From positions 41,669 to 105,668 of the forward strand of contig JAEKKV010000019.1 in the NCBI GenBank assembly GCA_019510185.1: a stretch of 64,000 nt of DNA. The letters run 5' to 3'. Below the pieces are notes generated by a model. The model did not search any database, was not told the origin of the DNA, and saw only the letters and a list, made by a program, of their open reading frames with translations. Of the stretch, positions 54,186 to 61,688 are shown one piece after another. The first letter of the stretch is position 1. Every line of letters starts with the position of its first letter. A program made the position numbers and the translations under genes. Source of the DNA: Verrucomicrobiota bacterium. Its GTDB lineage: Bacteria > Verrucomicrobiota > Verrucomicrobiia > Opitutales > Opitutaceae.

Positions 54186-55973
54186 ATGACCAAAAACGAC
54201 ATCGCCGACGTCCTGGCCGAAATCGGCACCCTCCTCGAACTCAAGGGCGAGAACCCGTTCAAGATTCGCGCGTATCAGACGGGTGCGCGTGCGCTGGAGG
54301 CGATCGAGGAGGCCGAGTTGGCCGTGCTCATCCGCGAGGAGCGCCTGAAGTCGGTGAAGGGCATCGGCGATGCGCTCGCCCAGAAAATCGGCGAACTCCA
54401 CACCACTGGACGGTTGGAATTTTTTGAAACGTTGCGCGCCTCCATCGAGCCCGGGCTCGTGGAAATGCTGGAGGTGCCCGGCCTGGGGCCGAAAAAAATC
54501 CGGGCGCTCCGCGATCAGCTTGGCCTCAGCACGCTCGTCGCCCTGGCCGAGGCCTGCACCGACGGCCGGGTGGCCGCGCTCGCCGGTTTCGGCGAGAAGT
54601 CGCAGCAGAAGATCCTCGAAGGCATCCGCAATCGCGAGGCTTACGGGCGCCGCCACCTGTGGTGGGACGCCCACGCGGTCGCCGAGCCCATCGTCGCCGG
54701 ATTGCGCGCGCTGCCCCAGGTGATGCGCGCCGAGGCGGCGGGCAGCTTGCGGCGTGGTATGGAGACAGTCGGAGATCTCGACTTCATCGTGGCTGCGTCC
54801 GATGTCGCCCCGGTGGTCGATTGGTTTGTGACCCAGCCCGGCGTCCGGGAGATCACCGCCCGGGGCGCGACCAAGGCCAGCGTGCGCTTTGAAAGCGGTC
54901 TGCAGGCCGACCTGCGCCTCGTGCCGGCGGAGCAGTTTGCCTTCGCCCTGCATCACTTCACCGGCTCCAAGGATCACAACGTCCAGATGCGCCAGCGCGC
55001 CCTCGCCCGGGGACTGTCCTTGTCGGAGTGGGGGCTCGTTTCCGCCGAAGGAGAGGGCACCGTGAAACAAAAGACGGAGACCGGCGGCCCCGCCTCGGGC
55101 GCTCCGCATGCGGTGATCGATTCCGAGGCCGCCCTCTTTGCCGCGCTGGGCCTGCATTTCATTCCGCCCGAGCTGCGCGAGGGGCTGGGCGAGATCGAGG
55201 CCGCGGAGCTTGCGGGCGGCGCCGGCGGTTTGCCCCGCCTGATCGAGCCGGCGGACCTGCGCGGTGCGTTTCACAACCACACGACGGCGTCCGACGGGCG
55301 CAACACCCTCGCCGAAATGACCGCGGCCGCCGAGGCGCTTGGCTGGGAATACCTGGGCATCGCCGATCATTCGAAATCCAGTTTTCAGGCCAACGGCCTG
55401 AGTGAGGAGCGTCTGGCTGTGCAGGTCGCGGAGATCCGTGCGCTCAACGCCTCCGGACGCTTCCGCACCCACGTCTTCGCTGGCACCGAGTGCGACATCC
55501 TGCCCGACGGCCGTCTCGACTACGACGCCTCCGTGCTGGCGACTCTCGATTACGTCGTGGCCTCCGTGCACAACGCCTTCACGCAATCCTCGGCCGACAT
55601 GACCGCGCGCATCATTCGTGCCCTCGAGCATCCGCAAGTCACCATGCTCGGCCATGCCACCGGCCGCCTCCTGCTCCGTCGCGAAGGCTACGCCCTCGAT
55701 TTGTCCAAAATCATCGATGCCGCCATCGCGAACCGCGTGGTGATCGAGCTCAACGCGAGCCCCTGGCGCCTCGATCTCGACTGGCGCCACTGGCGCAAGG
55801 CCGCCGCGCGCGGACTCCTCTGCGCCATCAACCCCGACGCACACGAAACCGGAGGCCTCGCTCATGTGCGGGCCGGCATCAATTCCGCCCGCAAAGGCTG
55901 GCTCACCTCCGACGCCGTGCTCAACACCCGCTCGCTCGCGGATGTACAGGCATGGCTGGCCGCCCGGCGCTAA
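54186..55973 (+). CDS. polX: DNA polymerase/3'-5' exonuclease PolX
   Basis: A 595-residue bacterial family-X polymerase fused to a PHP exonuclease. Helix-hairpin-helix repeats ('[12 protein letters not shown]', '[12 protein letters not shown]', about residues 50-105) bind DNA, '[17 protein letters not shown]' (about 185-200) carries the polymerase aspartates, and '[17 protein letters not shown]' starts the PHP domain (about 360-590). It acts in gap-filling repair. The last seven codons, W-L-A-A-R-R-stop, are duplicated exactly 426 bases downstream. Confidence 0.94.
   Translation: MTKNDIADVLAEIGTLLELKGENPFKIRAYQTGARALEAIEEAELAVLIREERLKSVKGIGDALAQKIGELHTTGRLEFFETLRASIEPGLVEMLEVPGLGPKKIRALRDQLGLSTLVALAEACTDGRVAALAGFGEKSQQKILEGIRNREAYGRRHLWWDAHAVAEPIVAGLRALPQVMRAEAAGSLRRGMETVGDLDFIVAASDVAPVVDWFVTQPGVREITARGATKASVRFESGLQADLRLVPAEQFAFALHHFTGSKDHNVQMRQRALARGLSLSEWGLVSAEGEGTVKQKTETGGPASGAPHAVIDSEAALFAALGLHFIPPELREGLGEIEAAELAGGAGGLPRLIEPADLRGAFHNHTTASDGRNTLAEMTAAAEALGWEYLGIADHSKSSFQANGLSEERLAVQVAEIRALNASGRFRTHVFAGTECDILPDGRLDYDASVLATLDYVVASVHNAFTQSSADMTARIIRALEHPQVTMLGHATGRLLLRREGYALDLSKIIDAAIANRVVIELNASPWRLDLDWRHWRKAAARGLLCAINPDAHETGGLAHVRAGINSARKGWLTSDAVLNTRSLADVQAWLAARR
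55953..55973 (+). repeat. 21-bp direct repeat, copy 1 (end of polX)
   Basis: The sequence TGGCTGGCCGCCCGGCGCTA plus A, covering the last six codons and the stop of polX, recurs without mismatch at 56379-56399. Confidence 0.9.
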
Positions 55974-55990
55974 TCGAGTTTTACGCCGCC

Positions 55991-56197
55991 ATGAAAACTA
56001 AAACCGAGAGCACTCGACTCCCTGTTCCCACGCTTTCCGACACAGAAACCATCCGGCGAAGCCGTCCGGAGGATTACGATGGTCACACGGGTTTTGATCG
56101 TATGACCCCGGCGGCGCGTCTGGCTTGGTTGGAGTCGGCCGTGGATTTCATTTCACGGCGCGGGAAGCCGTTCGGCGGCGAAAAGCGCATAACCTAG
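55991..56197 (+). CDS. Small hypothetical protein, antitoxin-like in style
   Basis: A 68-residue open frame begins with ATG 55991, 17 bases after the polX stop. The product is polar, with 'RPEDYDGHTGFDRMTP' and the helical 'TPAARLAWLESAVDFI' (about residues 40-55). A short 'LTPxxRLxWLExA' helix of this sort is common in small proteins encoded near toxin-like nucleotidyltransferases, but no toxin partner is seen here. It may be a remnant or a decayed module, as the segment lies between 21-bp direct repeats. Confidence 0.5.
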   Translation: MKTKTESTRLPVPTLSDTETIRRSRPEDYDGHTGFDRMTPAARLAWLESAVDFISRRGKPFGGEKRIT

Positions 56198-56245
56198 AGC
56201 GGTTCAAGTTAAACTATAGCCACAATCACAGTCGGATTAAGAGTA

Positions 56246-56307
56246 GCCACAAAAAGCACAAGAAGCACAAAAACAGATTCTTTTGTGATTTCTGTGCCTT
56301 TTGTGGC
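56246..56307. repeat. Imperfect inverted repeat of the GCCACAAAA type
   Basis: The arm GCCACAAAAAGCACAAGAAG (extended by CACAAAA) at 56246-56272 pairs with 56281-56307 with about five mismatches, leaving an 8-base loop. Repeats of GCACAAAA units are common in intergenic DNA of this phylum in my experience; the function is unknown. Confidence 0.7.
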
Positions 56308-56378
56308 CATGATTTGATCGGGGCCATATCGGCCACGACCCAACTGAAAATACTCTAATAGCTGCTGGTGACTGACCT

Positions 56379-56399
56379 TGGCTGGCCGCCCGGCGCTAA
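56379..56399 (+). repeat. 21-bp direct repeat, copy 2
   Basis: Exact copy of the polX 3' end (copy 1 at 55953-55973), including the TAA. The flanking bases differ on both sides. Confidence 0.9.
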
Positions 56400-56613
56400 G
56401 TTGTATTGGTAATTTGGGATTGGTCACAGAGCCGAGCCGGAGTCCCGATCTGGAGATCACAGAGAAAAGACCGGTCGGATTCTATGACTTGAACTCCGTG
56501 AACTCTGGATGGGAACTCGGTGTTCTCTGTGGCAAAATTCATCGCCCGAAAAGCGAAGGCATCAGTTCATTTTTTATTGAACTTAATGAAAGGGTTGGCA
56601 GGGTTCGCCGGGC

Positions 56614-57180
56614 ATGGCGCGCCCTTCGTCATTTTCTCCGGGTGATGTTCCCGTTTCTTCTCCCACGGAGCGGACGGAGGATTCTCCTGTGTCAGGCGCC
56701 GCCGGATTATCGACCGGCGAGCGGGAGATTATCGCGATTTTCGTGCAGATGACCCAAGCCTTGGGCGCTCCCCGGTCATTGGGGGAGATTTACGGGCTGC
56801 TCTTCGCCACTCCGCAACCACTGGCCTTTCAGGATATTGTGGAGCGTTTGGAGATGAGCAAAGGTTCCGTCAGCCAAGGTCTTCGTTCATTGAGGTCTAT
56901 CGGTGCGATCACACCGGTGGTGGTGGCCGGGGATCGGCGTGAGTTTTTCGAGCCGGTGGTCGAGCTGCGTCTCTTGGTGACGAGCTTCTTGCGCGAACGG
57001 ATCAATCCGCAAATTGAGGCTTGGGGGACGCGGGCGAAAGGATTGAAACCCGCGCACTTCAACTTGGAGACCTTTTCCGCGACGGACCGCGAGACGCTCG
57101 ATGGACGCCTCGCCAAACTCAAGACATGGAGAAAACGCGCCGGCGTGGTTTTCCCCGTGATCAGCAAACTTTTGGGCTAG
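56614..57180 (+). CDS. GbsR/MarR-type winged-helix regulator
   Basis: A 188-residue regulator. After a Ser/Pro-rich start of about 30 residues, a winged HTH spans about 35-110 ('LGAPRSLGEIYGLLFATPQP', 'DIVERLEMSKGSVSQGLRSL'), typical of the GbsR branch of MarR-like proteins. A helical C-terminal part (about 115-188) probably dimerises. It is the first gene before the sugar-nucleotide cluster and on the same strand, so control of polysaccharide synthesis is likely. Ligand unknown. Confidence 0.85.
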   Translation: MARPSSFSPGDVPVSSPTERTEDSPVSGAAGLSTGEREIIAIFVQMTQALGAPRSLGEIYGLLFATPQPLAFQDIVERLEMSKGSVSQGLRSLRSIGAITPVVVAGDRREFFEPVVELRLLVTSFLRERINPQIEAWGTRAKGLKPAHFNLETFSATDRETLDGRLAKLKTWRKRAGVVFPVISKLLG

Positions 57181-57210
57181 TCTCCCGACTGGCCTGACAA
57201 CTCTTTTTCA

Positions 57211-57221
57211 CCCCCCCCCCC
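57211..57221 (+). repeat. Homopolymeric C11 tract upstream of gmd
   Basis: Eleven C in a row, 70 bases before the first gmd start codon and 30 bases after the regulator stop. Such tracts slip during replication; here it would change leader or promoter spacing rather than a reading frame. Confidence 0.85.
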
Positions 57222-57291
57222 AGTTACATTCCCAGCCGGGAAGTGACGGGGCGAAGCTCGGTCTGGTTACTATCTCCTTTCTTCTTATCCA

Positions 57292-58314
57292 ATGCCTAAA
57301 AAAGCCCTGATCACCGGCATCACCGGACAAGACGGATCCTACCTCGCCGAGCTGCTGCTCGCCAAAGGTTACGAGGTGCACGGAGTCATCCGTCGCGCGT
57401 CCACGTTCAACACCAGCCGCATCGATCATCTCTACACCGACCCCCATGTGAACGGCGTGAAGCTATTCCTTCATTACGGTGACCTGGCCGACTCCGTGCA
57501 AATGGTGAAGCTGCTCTATCAGCTCCAGCCCGACGAAGTCTACAATCTTGGAGCCCAGTCGCACGTGCGCGTCTCCTTCGACGTTCCCGAATACACCGGC
57601 GATGTCGTCGGCCTTGGTGTCCAACGTATCTTGGAAGCGATCCGCGAAGCCGGACTCGTTGAAAAAATCCGCTACTACCAAGCCTCCTCCTCCGAGATGT
57701 TCGGCAAGGTGCAGCAAATCCCCCAGACCGAGAAGACCCCGTTCTGGCCGCGCTCGCCTTATGGCTGCGCCAAGATGTATGCGCACTGGCTGACGGTGAA
57801 CTACCGTGAATCCTACAATCTGCACGCCTCCTCCGGCATTCTCTTTAACCACGAGTCCCCTCGCCGCGGCGAAACCTTCGTCACTCGCAAGATCACCCGC
57901 GCCGTCGGTCGCATCAAACTCGGTCTGCAAAAGGACCTCTACCTCGGCAACCTCGACGCCCAGCGCGACTGGGGCTATGCCAAGGAATACGTCGAGATGA
58001 TGTGGATGATGCTCCAGCAGGACCAGCCGGACGACTATGTGGTCGGCACCAATGAGACCCACAGCGTGAAGGAATTTTGCCAAGTTGCCTTCGCCCGAGC
58101 CGGCCTCGATTGGGAGCAATACGTCAAATACGACCAACGCTACGAGCGCCCCGCCGAGGTGGAGCTTCTCATTGGCGATCCCGCCAAAGCCAAAAAGCAG
58201 CTCGGTTGGGAGCCCAAAGTGCGCTTCAAGGAACTCGTCGAGATCATGGTCGACCACGACATCGACCTCGCCAAACGCGAAGCCCAGATCGCGAACCTGC
58301 CGACTTGCCTTTAG
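57292..58314 (+). CDS. gmd: GDP-mannose 4,6-dehydratase
   Basis: A 340-residue SDR enzyme converts GDP-mannose to GDP-4-keto-6-deoxymannose. The NADP loop '[19 protein letters not shown]' (about residues 5-23) and '[18 protein letters not shown]' are diagnostic for Gmd. The catalytic triad is in '[12 protein letters not shown]' (Ser/Glu) and '[11 protein letters not shown]' (Tyr-x3-Lys), and '[17 protein letters not shown]' is the tetramer/substrate segment. GDP-mannose would come from ManC at 41 kb. No fucose synthase gene is seen nearby. Confidence 0.94.
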   Translation: MPKKALITGITGQDGSYLAELLLAKGYEVHGVIRRASTFNTSRIDHLYTDPHVNGVKLFLHYGDLADSVQMVKLLYQLQPDEVYNLGAQSHVRVSFDVPEYTGDVVGLGVQRILEAIREAGLVEKIRYYQASSSEMFGKVQQIPQTEKTPFWPRSPYGCAKMYAHWLTVNYRESYNLHASSGILFNHESPRRGETFVTRKITRAVGRIKLGLQKDLYLGNLDAQRDWGYAKEYVEMMWMMLQQDQPDDYVVGTNETHSVKEFCQVAFARAGLDWEQYVKYDQRYERPAEVELLIGDPAKAKKQLGWEPKVRFKELVEIMVDHDIDLAKREAQIANLPTCL

Positions 58315-58346
58315 TTACTGGGGTGATGTCGAGTAACTAATTATAC

Positions 58347-59357
58347 ATGAAAAAAGCACTTATCACCGGTATTACTGGGCAGGACGGGTCGTATTTGGCT
58401 GAACTACTTCTGGGAAAGGGGTATGAAGTTCATGGTATTGTAAGGCGAACGAGTTCTATAGAGCGTGCGCGACTGACTCACTTGTCGCAGTATAAAGACA
58501 ACGAGCCGGCTCGTTTGATTCTGCATTATGGCGAACTGGCCGATTCGGGCAATCTTATCCATATATTGTATCAAGTTCAGCCTGATGAGATATATAATCT
58601 CGCTGGCCAGAGCTCTGTGCGAGTGAGCTTTGAGATGCCGGAATATACGAGCGAATCCAATGGGGTGGCGGTGGTCCGTTTACTTGAGGCGATCGTGCGT
58701 AGTGGGTTGGCCGGGAAAACGCGTTTTTATCAGGCGTCGTCTTCGGAAATGTTTGGGCGTGTGCGTGATTTACCGATCACCGAGGTCACTCCATTTAACC
58801 CTAGATCACCCTATGCAGCCGCCAAGGTGTTTGCCCATAACATGGCCGGCTACTACCGCGAAGCCTTTGGTTTGCATGCCTGCTGCGGCATCCTTTTCAA
58901 CCATGAGTCACCCCAGCGCGGAGAAACCTTTGTGACTCGCAAGATCACCCTCGCGGCGGGACGTATCAAACACGGCCTGCAAACGAAGCTGAAACTGGGC
59001 GATCTGAGCCCGAAACGCGACTGGGGCTATGCGCCGGAATACGTGGAAGGCATGTGGCGCATGCTGCAGGCCGACAAACCCGATGATTATGTGATTGCAA
59101 CCAACGAGTCGCACTCAGTGCAGGAGTTTGTTCAGGAAGCTTTCTCGGAAGTCGGACTGGATTGGGCGCAACACGTCGAGCACGACCAACGGCAAGTCCG
59201 CACCATGGAACTCGATGAAGTCCGTGGCAGTCCCGAGAAAATGCGGGTGCAACTCGGCTGGGAGCCCAAGGTGAAATTTCACGCCCTGATCCGCATCATG
59301 ATGGAGCACGACCTGAAGCTGGCGGCGGCGGACGCGGATGGGGGAGCTAAGAGCTGA
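58347..59357 (+). CDS. Second GDP-mannose 4,6-dehydratase-like enzyme
   Basis: A 336-residue paralogue of the preceding gene, with '[20 protein letters not shown]', '[12 protein letters not shown]', 'SPYAAAKVFAH' (Tyr-x3-Lys) and '[17 protein letters not shown]'. 'RRTSSIERARL' replaces the canonical '[11 protein letters not shown]', as in the Gmd variants of GDP-rhamnose or GDP-talose-type loci, so the product could differ from gmd 1. The first 450 bases are clearly more AT-rich (about 42-47% GC in lines I counted) than the rest (about 55%), suggesting a recombinant gene. Confidence 0.88.
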   Translation: MKKALITGITGQDGSYLAELLLGKGYEVHGIVRRTSSIERARLTHLSQYKDNEPARLILHYGELADSGNLIHILYQVQPDEIYNLAGQSSVRVSFEMPEYTSESNGVAVVRLLEAIVRSGLAGKTRFYQASSSEMFGRVRDLPITEVTPFNPRSPYAAAKVFAHNMAGYYREAFGLHACCGILFNHESPQRGETFVTRKITLAAGRIKHGLQTKLKLGDLSPKRDWGYAPEYVEGMWRMLQADKPDDYVIATNESHSVQEFVQEAFSEVGLDWAQHVEHDQRQVRTMELDEVRGSPEKMRVQLGWEPKVKFHALIRIMMEHDLKLAAADADGGAKS

Positions 59358-59560
59358 GAGCTAACAAGTGTTAGCCCGGATGGGCTAGCAACTACTGGCT
59401 AATGGTTTAAGGTTTAAGCGACATGCGGGTTGAGTCGAAACTCACGATTCTCGGACTACCCTTCTCTGATCGAAGCCGCTGTAAGATTAGTAAATAAACT
59501 CAACAGTGAACTATTTTATAAATCGGAATTGTAACCCCAAAATAGAAGTAAACTAAGAAC

Positions 59561-60328
59561 ATGAAGGCTGTCATACTTGCCGGTGGTCTGGGCACGCGCA
59601 TCAGCGAAGAAACGCATCTTAAACCGAAGCCCATGGTGGAAATCGGCGGACGCCCGATTCTCTGGCATGTACTCAAGGGTTATTCGGCCCACGGCATCAA
59701 CGACTTTGTTATTTGTGCCGGCTACAAGGGCTACGTCATCAAGGAGTATTTCGCCAATTATTTCCTGCACATGTCGGATGTGACCTTCGATATGAAGGAG
59801 AACCGGATGGAAGTGCACCAGCGCCGGTCTGAACCTTGGCGCGTGACCATTGTAGATACGGGGGAGGCGACCATGACGGGCGGCCGGCTCAAGCGCGTGA
59901 GCGATTATTTGGATGATGAGCCTTTTTGTTTTACTTACGGCGATGGCGTCGGCGACGTGAATATCACGGAATCGATCGCTTTCCATAAGCGGGAAGGCCG
60001 TCAGGCTACGCTCACCGGCGTTCAGCCTCCCGGCCGCTTTGGCGCTCTGGATATCGAAGGCCACCAAGTGAAAAGCTTCCAGGAAAAACCCGATGGCGAC
60101 GGCAGTTGGATCAACGGCGGTTTCTTTGTATTAAATCCTTCGGTCATCGATCTGATTGAAAACGACGCCACCATTTGGGAGCGAAAGCCGTTGGAAGCTT
60201 TGGCCAAGACTAATCAGCTGAGCATCTACAAGCACAACGGTTTTTGGCAGCCGATGGATACACTGCGCGACAAGCAGCATCTCGAAGATCTGTGGGCATC
60301 GGGTAACGCCCCTTGGAAGGTTTGGTGA
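59561..60328 (+). CDS. rfbF: Glucose-1-phosphate cytidylyltransferase
   Basis: A 255-residue nucleotidyltransferase makes CDP-glucose from CTP and glucose-1-phosphate. '[20 protein letters not shown]' (residues 4-23) with '[13 protein letters not shown]' is diagnostic for RfbF, and '[12 protein letters not shown]' and '[11 protein letters not shown]' complete the active site. It opens the CDP-6-deoxyhexose block with rfbG and rfbH. The preceding 203 bases hold no gene, only AT-rich sequence with short GCTAAC/TGGCTAA-type repeats and the probable promoter. Confidence 0.95.
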   Translation: MKAVILAGGLGTRISEETHLKPKPMVEIGGRPILWHVLKGYSAHGINDFVICAGYKGYVIKEYFANYFLHMSDVTFDMKENRMEVHQRRSEPWRVTIVDTGEATMTGGRLKRVSDYLDDEPFCFTYGDGVGDVNITESIAFHKREGRQATLTGVQPPGRFGALDIEGHQVKSFQEKPDGDGSWINGGFFVLNPSVIDLIENDATIWERKPLEALAKTNQLSIYKHNGFWQPMDTLRDKQHLEDLWASGNAPWKVW

Positions 60329-60366
60329 AACCGTTCGATTTCACCAATCTCAGGGATTAGTCACCT

Positions 60367-60397
60367 CTTGAACTTGAACTCAAAACTTGAACTAAAC
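60367..60397. repeat. Partial palindromic element at the 5' end of rfbG
   Basis: CTTGAACTTGAACTCAAAAC and TTGAACTAAAC repeat the ACTTGAACT unit of the in-gene elements and include the apparent TTG start codon. Confidence 0.6.
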
Positions 60398-61669
60398 ACC
60401 GCCTTCGGCGGCGTATACGCCGGCAAACGCGTGCTGCTGACCGGACACACCGGGTTCAAAGGTGCCTGGCTAGCTGAATGGCTGCTGGCGCTCGGTGCCG
60501 AAGTCACTGGCTTTGCGTTACCGCCGCCCACGACGCCTTCGCTGTTTGAACAACTCGGGCTCGCCTCCCGGTTGCGCCATGTAGAAGGCGATGTTCGCGA
60601 TCTGAGCGCCGTCCGTCGTGTCGTGGAAGAGACGAAACCGGACTTCGTTTTCCACTTGGCAGCTCAGCCGCTGGTTCGTCTGTCCTACGAACAGCCCACC
60701 GAGACCTTTGCCATCAATGTTATGGGCACGGCCAATGTTTTGGAAGCGCTACGCTGCTACCAAAACGAGTTCAATGCGGGTGCTTCAGTTCAAGGCGCGA
60801 GTTCGGGTTCAAGCAATGCCGGCACTGGAACTGGAGACTTGAACTCATCACGGTCACCGCGATCGGTCGTTGCCGTGATGATCACCACTGACAAATGCTA
60901 CGAAAATAAAGAATGGGTCCACAGCTACCGGGAAGAGGATTCCATGGGTGGCTACGATCCCTATAGCGCATCCAAAGGCGCGGCCGAGTTGGTGATCGCC
61001 TCCTATCGCCGCTCTTATTTTTCGGTTCCGGATTCACCGGTGAAGCTAGCCTCTGCACGCGCAGGCAACGTCATTGGTGGTGGCGATTGGGCGCTTGATC
61101 GCATCGTGCCTGACTGCATGCGTGCGTTGGCTCGCGGTGAGATCATCCCGGTCCGGAACAAAATCGCCACCCGGCCTTGGCAGCATGTCTTGGAGCCGCT
61201 CTCCGGTTATCTACTTCTGGCAAGTGAGCTTGCCAGAGCAGTTCAAGGTGCGAGTTCAGGTTCAAGTTCTGAAAATACTGGCGCTGGAACTGGCGACTTG
61301 AACCATACCGATACTGAACGGTTGAAAGCGCTCAGCAGCGCTTTCAACTTCGGTCCGGCGCTCACCTCTAACCGTACGGTAGCCGAGCTCGTCCAAGAAA
61401 TCCTTCGGCACTGGCCGGGCCGGTGGGAGGACAAGAGCGATCCCCGGGCGGTACATGAAGCCAAGCTGCTCAACCTCGCGACCGATAAAGCCCATCATTT
61501 CCTGCGATGGAAGCCGGTTTGGAATTTCGAGCAGACGATCGAGCACACGGTGATGTGGTACCGCCAAGTGGCGGCCTCCGCCGCCCTCGTTCCTGCGCTC
61601 ACCGCGAAACACATCGCCGATTACACGGCCGCCGCGCGCCTCCAAGGCATCGCTTGGGCGCAATATTAA
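60368..61669 (+). CDS. rfbG: CDP-glucose 4,6-dehydratase carrying palindromic insertions
   Basis: A 433-residue SDR enzyme makes CDP-4-keto-6-deoxyglucose. 'LLTGHTGFKGAWLAEWLL', 'FHLAAQPLVRLSYEQP', 'YDPYSASKGAAELV' (Tyr-x3-Lys) and 'RPWQHVLEPLSGYLLLA' identify it. It is about 75 residues longer than usual (near 357). The excess lies in two stretches, 'VQGASSGSSNAGTGTGDLN' and 'VQGASSGSSSENTGAGTGDL', encoded by repeats at 60787-60845 and 61240-61303. The only plausible start, TTG 60368, lies in a third repeat, and no ATG precedes the dinucleotide loop. Confidence 0.9.
   Translation: MNLNSKLELNTAFGGVYAGKRVLLTGHTGFKGAWLAEWLLALGAEVTGFALPPPTTPSLFEQLGLASRLRHVEGDVRDLSAVRRVVEETKPDFVFHLAAQPLVRLSYEQPTETFAINVMGTANVLEALRCYQNEFNAGASVQGASSGSSNAGTGTGDLNSSRSPRSVVAVMITTDKCYENKEWVHSYREEDSMGGYDPYSASKGAAELVIASYRRSYFSVPDSPVKLASARAGNVIGGGDWALDRIVPDCMRALARGEIIPVRNKIATRPWQHVLEPLSGYLLLASELARAVQGASSGSSSENTGAGTGDLNHTDTERLKALSSAFNFGPALTSNRTVAELVQEILRHWPGRWEDKSDPRAVHEAKLLNLATDKAHHFLRWKPVWNFEQTIEHTVMWYRQVAASAALVPALTAKHIADYTAAARLQGIAWAQY
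60787..60845. repeat. Palindromic element A inside rfbG
   Basis: It starts AGTTCAAGGCGCGAGTTCGG and ends ACTGGAACTGGAGACTTGAA plus CT; the ends are near-reverse-complements (AGTTCAAG..AGTTC against GAACT..CTTGAACT). The reading frame passes through it. Confidence 0.85.
61240..61303. repeat. Palindromic element B inside rfbG
   Basis: AGTTCAAGGTGCGAGTTCAG at the left and GCTGGAACTGGCGACTTGAA at the right, in the loop between the conserved 'SGYLLLA' and 'NFGP' segments. In frame. Confidence 0.85.
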
Positions 61670-61688
61670 AAACGTTTTTTTATTTCAA

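Larger units (their letters stand above)
56198..56613. other. 416-base segment without a supported gene
   Basis: It contains an imperfect 27-bp inverted repeat (56246-56307), the second copy of the polX 3'-end repeat (56379-56399), a short tract GACTTGAACTCCGTGAACTC near 56487 that resembles the palindromic elements of rfbG/rfbH, and the probable promoter region of the GbsR-type gene. The base composition is visibly more AT-rich than the flanks. I see no convincing coding frame. Confidence 0.6.

Noticed and set aside
57211..57221. C11 tract as a contingency locus changing a reading frame
   Set aside because: It lies between genes; neither the regulator nor gmd frame crosses it.
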